Shown here piece by piece: positions 60,301-64,000 of a stretch of DNA of 64,000 nucleotides. The DNA is from Liolophura sinensis. Its lineage: Eukaryota; Mollusca; Polyplacophora; Chitonida; Chitonidae. Below the pieces are notes generated by a model that was given only the letters and a program-made list of their open reading frames with translations, had not been told where the DNA came from and made no database searches. Made by a program: the position numbers and the translations under genes. The stretch is from positions 6,124,044-6,188,043 of the forward strand of contig NC_088301.1 in assembly GCF_032854445.1 (NCBI RefSeq), in the 5' to 3' direction. Each line of letters begins with the position of its first letter. The first letter of the stretch is position 1.

Positions 60301-60732
60301 CAGATAACCACAAGCCCCCACAAGAAAGCTAACTTAACTTTGGAGAACACTGACACTTTGGAGGATTTAGATTCAGTAGTGATATTTTGGAAAGTGCAGG
60401 GGAAGGGGCAGTCATACATTCCGATCTGAGATGACCGAGATGATTCTGTAACACTGGTATACTTAAAAGTGAAAGTTTTAAAGGCTGCTCTTGTTGTGTT
60501 TGTCACGTATTGTTGAACAATAAAAGCCAGAAAATTCAATGAAATAAGAATCCATGGTTTTTTAAATCTATATACTCACGTGCCACACAGTCCCTTCCGG
60601 AATACCCTGGGTCACATCGGGGATTCCGCGCGTCTATAAGGCAATCCCCAGTGGTTGTGTTACATTGGCTATTGTTGTAACATTGTCCACAAGACTTTGA
60701 GCAGTTAACTCCCCACGTGTTGTTACTGCATT
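45230..60732 (-). CDS. Receptor-type protein tyrosine phosphatase with EGF-like ectodomain
   Basis: This gene encodes a plasma-membrane phosphotyrosine phosphatase. Exons in order: 60732-60580 (EGF-like), one unfound exon, 58830-58542, 57274-57163 (membrane helix), 56922-56846, 56621-56464, 56065-55978, 54843-54770, 54522-54486, 54060-53963, 53234-53109, 52775-52624, 52270-52135, 51701-51552, 49306-49163, 48930-48796, 48207-48085, 47875-47721, 47072-46937 and 45304-45230. From the helix to the stop all phases agree, giving 658 residues. D1 has [24 protein letters not shown] and the Q-loop NMVQALEQY, so it should be active. D2 has WPG and [11 protein letters not shown] and is probably a pseudophosphatase. 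Spacing in D1 matches PTPRA-type enzymes. The true N-terminus is missing. Confidence 0.88.
45405..45520 (-). mobile_element. tRNA-SINE fragment
   Basis: TACGCCGTACTCAATAACAT, GACGGAGGTCAGCATTATGG and GGGGGAAACCCACGACCATC match the SINE body in reverse. Confidence 0.75.
46228..46698. mobile_element. MITE-like element with 20-bp inverted ends
   Basis: The left end CCGCTAGCACCAGGGCTTCA and the right end TTTCAGCCCTGGTGCTAGCG are near-perfect inverted repeats enclosing about 470 bp. A similar end, GCCGTGGTGCTAATGGGCG, lies alone at about 9385. There is no coding capacity and the superfamily is unknown. Confidence 0.55.
46937..47072 (-). CDS. RPTP D2 exon with degenerate signature loop
   Basis: Encodes [20 protein letters not shown] and [20 protein letters not shown]. 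With the preceding exon the loop reads [11 protein letters not shown]: the Cys remains, but the C-x5-R arginine is Lys and the GxGRTG glycines are changed. Confidence 0.92.
47265..47690. repeat. About 32-bp tandem repeat (about 12 copies)
   Basis: Units of CTGCTACAACACAATAACAG plus TATCCCTGATTA with indels, inside an RPTP intron. Confidence 0.85.
47721..47875 (-). CDS. RPTP D2 exon with WPG loop
   Basis: Encodes [20 protein letters not shown] and then [11 protein letters not shown]. The general-acid Asp of the WPD loop is Gly. Acceptor TTAACAG, donor GTAAGT; phase 0 to 2. Confidence 0.92.
48085..48207 (-). CDS. RPTP D2 exon
   Basis: Encodes [20 protein letters not shown] and [20 protein letters not shown], the YWP strand region. 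Phase 0 on both sides. The intron beyond (48208-48795) shows nothing. Confidence 0.9.
48796..48930 (-). CDS. RPTP D2 exon
   Basis: Encodes [20 protein letters not shown] and [18 protein letters not shown], the canonical Q-x-P-L-x-N-T-x-x-DFWRxV segment. Acceptor TTACAG, donor GTTAGT. Confidence 0.95.
49163..49306 (-). CDS. RPTP D2 exon
   Basis: Encodes [20 protein letters not shown] and [12 protein letters not shown]. The STRV and YINA motifs mark the D2 phosphotyrosine loop region. The acceptor AAAAACAG is weak and sits 40 nt from a SINE insertion. Phase 0 fits both neighbours. Confidence 0.8.
49347..49573 (+). mobile_element. tRNA-SINE, full length
   Basis: Starts GGCCTCCGTGGCTGAGTTGC and ends TTGAGTACGGCGTAAAACAC then CAATCAAATAAATAAATA. 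It lies in an RPTP intron just upstream (in transcript sense) of the exon at 49306. Confidence 0.92.
50945..51375. repeat. About 108-bp tandem repeat (4 copies)
   Basis: Each unit contains AATGTTATAGTAATATAACT, ACAATAACCACGAAGAACCA, ACAAATGTTCTGTCAACTTA and ACGCCACAGCGTTCTGACAC. The remaining intron sequence (49574-50945) shows nothing recognised. Confidence 0.9.
51552..51701 (-). CDS. RPTP exon bridging D1 and D2
   Basis: Encodes [20 protein letters not shown], closing the D1 Q-loop helix, then the linker to D2. Acceptor GATCTAG, donor GTTAGG. Confidence 0.92.
52135..52270 (-). CDS. RPTP D1 exon with catalytic loop
   Basis: Encodes [20 protein letters not shown] and [15 protein letters not shown]. 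With the preceding VHC and the split Ser codon it completes the [10 protein letters not shown] signature. Donor GTAAAT. Confidence 0.95.
52624..52775 (-). CDS. RPTP D1 exon with WPD loop and catalytic Cys
   Basis: Encodes [20 protein letters not shown] and LNGPIVVHC. The acid loop WPDHGAP and the nucleophile Cys are intact. Acceptor GTGCTCAG, donor GTAACC; phase 0 to 2. Confidence 0.95.
53109..53234 (-). CDS. RPTP D1 exon (YWPDEG)
   Basis: Encodes [20 protein letters not shown] and [13 protein letters not shown], the KCxxYWP strand. Acceptor TTTTGCAG, donor GTGAGT; phase 0. A CCAG acceptor at 53249 could add a few residues only if the previous intron used a GT donor. Confidence 0.93.
53963..54060 (-). 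CDS. RPTP D1 exon ending at a GC donor
   Basis: Encodes [20 protein letters not shown] and [12 protein letters not shown]. To keep the frame into KCCQYWP without insertion the exon must end AAAG|GCACGT. Using the GT four bases on gives a frameshift unless another acceptor is used. Confidence 0.85.
54486..54522 (-). CDS. RPTP D1 micro-exon ending at a GC donor
   Basis: A 37-bp exon encoding [12 protein letters not shown]. The donor is TCAAG|GCAAGT, the consensus of GC-AG introns. The nearby GTAATA donor breaks the frame. Confidence 0.85.
54770..54843 (-). CDS. RPTP D1 exon (YDHSRV)
   Basis: Encodes [20 protein letters not shown] and CYIN; with the split Tyr codon this is the phosphotyrosine-recognition segment. 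Acceptor CTTTCAG, donor GTGGGT. The intron 54844-55977 shows nothing. Confidence 0.93.
55978..56065 (-). CDS. RPTP D1 exon (NKAKSRY)
   Basis: Encodes [20 protein letters not shown] and KSRYRSLVA, matching the PxNKxKNRYxxI motif with Asn changed to Ser. Phase 0 to 1. Confidence 0.92.
56464..56621 (-). CDS. RPTP juxtamembrane exon
   Basis: An acidic stretch ([13 protein letters not shown]) is followed by [18 protein letters not shown] and [12 protein letters not shown], the helix that precedes PTP domains. Two tyrosines could be phosphorylation sites. Confidence 0.85.
56846..56922 (-). CDS. RPTP cytoplasmic stop-transfer exon
   Basis: Encodes [20 protein letters not shown], a basic stop-transfer followed by an acidic stretch. 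Acceptor TTTTACAG, donor GTATAG. Confidence 0.85.
57163..57274 (-). CDS. RPTP transmembrane exon
   Basis: Encodes [20 protein letters not shown] then IILF, a single helix. Acceptor TTTTCACTCCAG, donor GTATGT. The following intron (57275-58541) shows nothing. Confidence 0.88.
58542..58830 (-). CDS. Probable RPTP ectodomain exon of unknown fold
   Basis: A 289-bp open exon with acceptor GATCTAG and donor GTAACT. Its end phase joins the membrane exon exactly. It contains [20 protein letters not shown], an N-x-T sequon (SNAT) and a basic, Ser/Thr-rich end. No domain is recognised. Its phase-0 start does not match the phase-1 end of the EGF exon, so an intervening exon in 58831-60579 is missing from my model. 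Confidence 0.55.
58831..60579. other. Intron region, no recognised feature
   Basis: At least one small RPTP exon should lie here by phase, but I could not identify it. The minus-strand open stretch at 60258-60539 has no convincing splice context. Confidence 0.4.
60580..60732 (-). CDS. RPTP EGF-like exon
   Basis: Encodes [20 protein letters not shown] and [12 protein letters not shown] with regular cysteines and two N-glycosylation sequons, as in MEGF-type EGF repeats. Acceptor TTTACAG, donor GTGAGT. Confidence 0.75.
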
Positions 60733-63301
60733 CTGTAAAATACATCAACACAGAGATGATGCCGGTGAACAATTTATTAATCCTATCGAGTCCATTAGCA
60801 GACTTACATGTTCACGACGTTTGGATTGTTATTTAACTGTAGACGCATAGGTATCATCCATACACAAGCTATTCACACGAACTTGTGTCAGCTAATTTAC
60901 TATAGCATTATTAGGTGTCATCTAAGACCCAAAAGCGCGATACCTTTACAAGGGAGATAACCTATATGGCTGTGTGTAATAGGACACAGACCCCCATTAC
61001 GACTTACGACTTTAGTTCTGTGTATTTTAGGGTCTAAAGTCTTTTTTTGCTGCCAGCCTGTCGTTTTTGGTGTACAGGTGGATGCTTGATATCAAAAGGA
61101 TGGACACTGTCTTAGCTTTGGGCAGGTATGAGTTTTAATGATGAAAGTTTGAAATTCTGGGCGACAGGTCACAAGGAGACAGGTGGTGATGAGGCTGCGA
61201 GTGACGTCCCCTTGGCGTTGGGACTGAATGGTTGGGACTGAGCTATAGCGCTAAACGCTAACATTGGCAGCTAATGGGGTTCTGACGCCAGTAGAGTAAG
61301 ATGGCGGAAATGCAGTTCACATGAGAGGTATTTAGTCAATAACCTATTTATTATACACCACACCAAAAAATTCACCTATGGAACAAAAACTAATTAATCT
61401 TAAACACCGAAAAACAATATGTACAAAGAACAGACACAGCGTCACTGAATGACGTCATGTAGCTAATTTTGAAGAGATGGTAAAATTACGGTGGCCCTTT
61501 TGTGTCATTTGAAATTCCATTTTTTACTGATTTACAATCATTCACTTTCTAATAAAACTTGTCATTACGAACAAACAATTTGAAGTATATCCAAATGCAG
61601 ATTAAGGCAGACACAAAAATATTTTAACCACAACTGATGAATTCAACTATAAAGTTCTCTAAGTTTAGAAAAAAGGCTTACAGCTCATAGAAAAACTTCT
61701 CACCGCGGAGAAAACCATTACTGCGGACAAAAATTTATAGGGCGTTGAAAATGTATAAACCGCAGAAATAGGTTTACACAGCAGAGAAAACCTTTCTACC
61801 GCGGAGAAAAGGTTTAGACCACGGAGAAAAATTTTGCACCGATGAGAAAATGTTTTCTCCGACGTCTAAATCTTTGTAATTCGTTGGGAAACGTTTGAAC
61901 CGCGGAAAAACCTTTGCACTACGAAGAAAAGGTTAAACCCCCGAAGAAACGTTTATCATTGTTTGAAATAAGTTTATGGTCGTATTTATCGTTTTTATAG
62001 CTTTTGCTTCTTTGTATGCGCTAGTTCATTTTTTGTACGCTCTCTTTCTAAATAAAACATTTTACTAATTTAAATTGATTCGTCGGTTTAAGTAGTCAAA
62101 AGGTGTCACTGCGAACAAAGAATTAAAAGTAAACACAGCGACCTTTTCTTCGCGGAAGGAAGAGGTCTTTGCGATGCGAAGGTTTTCTCCGCGTTATAAA
62201 GTATCAAACAAAAAAGTTAACATAAAAAACTGTATGACCGTGATTTTGTTAATATCTTGACAGGTGCAATACACCAGTACATTGAAAAACCAATTCATTG
62301 ACAAAACAGCAATCAAACCAACTATAAACCAACCATTTCATTAGCATTCAATCCATTATACAGTAAGCATACCTATTGAACAACACTAAATCGTCATCCT
62401 CCAACTTCATATTTATCATTTTTGCTCACAATTCGATCGACTATTCGCTATTTTTCGGTGTTCTGAAAGGAAAACGTTATACTAAGGAGAAAATCCAAAC
62501 CAGTTAAAACTTCCTGTTCGCCAAAACGTTAAGCGCTTTATAAACACTTGCTGGGAGATGTGCCGACGGATGTCGGAACAGGTTGAGCAGTTTATAGGTC
62601 TAAACAGCTGTTCATAAGACATGACAAAGCCTTTGGAAATGCCATTAAACATGTGGTCGGATGTTTCTTTTGTGCAACTCTACTGAGCCTGACAATGTCA
62701 AGGCAGTATTCCAAGACCTGTGCTTGGTGTTGTTCTCGTGTAGGTTGTGACAGGACGTCGCAAAAACACAGCACCAAATAGCAGTGTTAGCACATATGAC
62801 CAATACATACATAGTCCTTAAGAGCGTTGTTGCAGAGATGGGTGACAAGACAATTGCCCGGTGTTGTCCATTCTAAGACCTATTCGGCAAAGACAATCCC
62901 CTGCTCTGCCCTGCAGCTCTTGAAAAGTACATGTCATTTTACCCTTTATTAAGAGGTAATATGCTTGGGCCCTTATACCGATATATCCCTGGAACAGGCC
63001 CCGAAAATGTCATAGAAACAAGGTCATCGAACGCCTCAGTAGAAAGTTAGCCTTGACAAGGCTGTCAAACTAGATGTACTGAAACGGAAAACAAAATTGT
63101 CACCGCTCTTCTTATTTCTAAACTGAAATTGTCCTCCATTGGGCGTGTGAAAGAAACTCAACATACTGACATCCTCGGGCCTACATCTCGCAGAAAAAAG
63201 TCTGACTACATTTCCTGAAGTGAAGAAAACTGGTGTCGCCGAAAAGCACGTAAATGTAACAAATACCACTCAAGACTAGCAAGGCAACGAGGAAGTGAAT
63301 A
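60733..63301. other. No recognised gene
   Basis: Upstream exons of the phosphatase are expected here or beyond the window, but none is recognised. The only structure is the degenerate tandem tract at 61680-62000. Confidence 0.4.
61680..62000. repeat. Degenerate 23-25-bp tandem repeat
   Basis: About 12 diverged copies built on ACCGCGGAGAAAACCTTT. Single related units recur to about 62200. Confidence 0.8.
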
Positions 63302-63713
63302 AACGTCTGACAAGGAGAGCCTTCTTACGGTACCGAAGTGCGGAGGCGAGCATCATGGAAAGGTACTAGTAAATACATGGGCGCTGGACAATTTCTTAGC
63401 CATTTTTCGTGTCAATGACATGGAATGTGGGGATCTTCGGGATGCGTGCAACAATTTGAACCAGCTGCGTGGTACATTACTGAAACGTTTGGATTTCCTG
63501 AGAGAATCAACATTGGATGCAGCAAAGCTGACATGGGCCATCAGGCGACCAGACATTCCTCTTAAATTCTCAGGTAATCTTTACGGGTCTGAAGCAGATG
63601 CGTTCGCAAATGGTTTTGTGACAGAAATCAAAAGTACACTGGTAGCCACCTGTACTAATCCTACATGCCTTGAACATCAAAGAAGAACCCTGAGAGGCGT
63701 ATGCCTGTGGTAA
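63302..63713 (+). CDS. Unrecognised exon-like ORF, plus strand
   Basis: A 137-codon frame stays open from just after a TAA to a TAA at 63711-63713, with a first ATG at 63420. It includes VNTWALDNFLAIFRVNDMEC, an amphipathic NNLNQLRGTLLKRLDFLRES stretch and CTNPTCLEHQRR. A strong donor (CTGTG|GTAAGTGAC) overlaps its end, so it is probably an exon of a gene or transposon running out of the window. No family is recognised. Nothing is recognised in 63714-64000. Confidence 0.35.
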
Positions 63714-64000
63714 GTGACAGCTTTCGGTGCAGCAGTAAATATCATAGCTATGATTTTAAAAGTGCACGCTGTATGCATTCGTATACACCCAGTTGCTAAA
63801 TCAAGATGATTATATTCAGAGAAGTATAAAACAAAGTTTATCCTGATATTTCCGACCCTGACATAACTAAGTTGGGCCCCCAGTTAATCAATGACAGTGT
63901 CACTGAATCTCGGTTTAAGCAGGCATAAATATAAGACTAAAACCTTACGAGTTCATAGTTAGCTCTTGTAGCTCTATGATCACGTATCTGCCTTGGGGAC

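Noticed and set aside
60258-60539. 93-codon minus frame with a hydrophobic stretch as a missing RPTP exon
   Set aside because: No acceptor and donor in suitable phase were found and the composition is not like the neighbouring exons.

Overview
This is a window of animal nuclear DNA: AT-rich, intron-rich and crowded with SINEs, minisatellites and decayed transposons. The tRNA-headed SINE family (at least twelve copies or fragments with tails like TACGGCGTAAAACACCAATC), a second SINE whose tail resembles GACGTTAAACCCCAA, an I-like LINE and an EGF-type receptor phosphatase together suggest a lophotrochozoan, most likely a mollusc. The species assignment is inference.

Two multi-exon genes on the minus strand can be rebuilt exon by exon. 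The first (exon 1 at 31498 down to a stop at 755) encodes a MATE-family multidrug and toxin extrusion transporter (SLC47 type). It has 18 exons whose phases all agree and a predicted length of 507 residues. The second (about 60732 down to a stop at 45230) encodes a receptor-type protein tyrosine phosphatase. It has an EGF-like ectodomain exon, one membrane helix, a catalytically complete D1 domain (WPDHG loop; [10 protein letters not shown] signature) and a degenerate D2 domain ([13 protein letters not shown]). Its 17 exons from the membrane helix to the stop join in frame to 658 residues. Its 5' end is probably outside or unrecognised. Between these genes (37.5-42.1 kb, minus) lie exons of an unrecognised small cysteine-rich protein with a signal-like segment and a membrane segment. 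A plus-strand exon-like ORF of unknown function ends at 63713.

The MATE introns hold most of the mobile DNA: a plus-strand I-like LINE (10.4-15.6 kb) with a stop in ORF1, a frameshift in ORF2 and a mutated RT catalytic motif; a relic of a tyrosine-recombinase retrotransposon (3.6-4.8 kb); a decayed reverse transcriptase (22.5-23.2 kb, minus); and a mariner-like element with about 215-bp inverted repeats abutting a (TA)n tract (21.2-22.0 kb).

The most striking structure is at 26.6-29.05 kb. A roughly 52-bp minisatellite with about 46 copies is an amplification of the 3' end of MATE exon 3 together with its 5' splice site, so the intron starts with dozens of decoy GTAAG donors. The nearest decoy is exactly 51 nt into the intron and would add 17 in-frame residues. 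A separate 217-bp tandem duplication in the same gene copies the donor of exon 5. In the phosphatase, two consecutive introns inside the catalytic domain appear to use GC donors.

Remaining intergenic and intronic DNA holds several unrelated tandem arrays (18-110 bp units), MITE-like elements, a perfect 46-bp-arm palindrome (1531-1627) and otherwise nothing I can identify.
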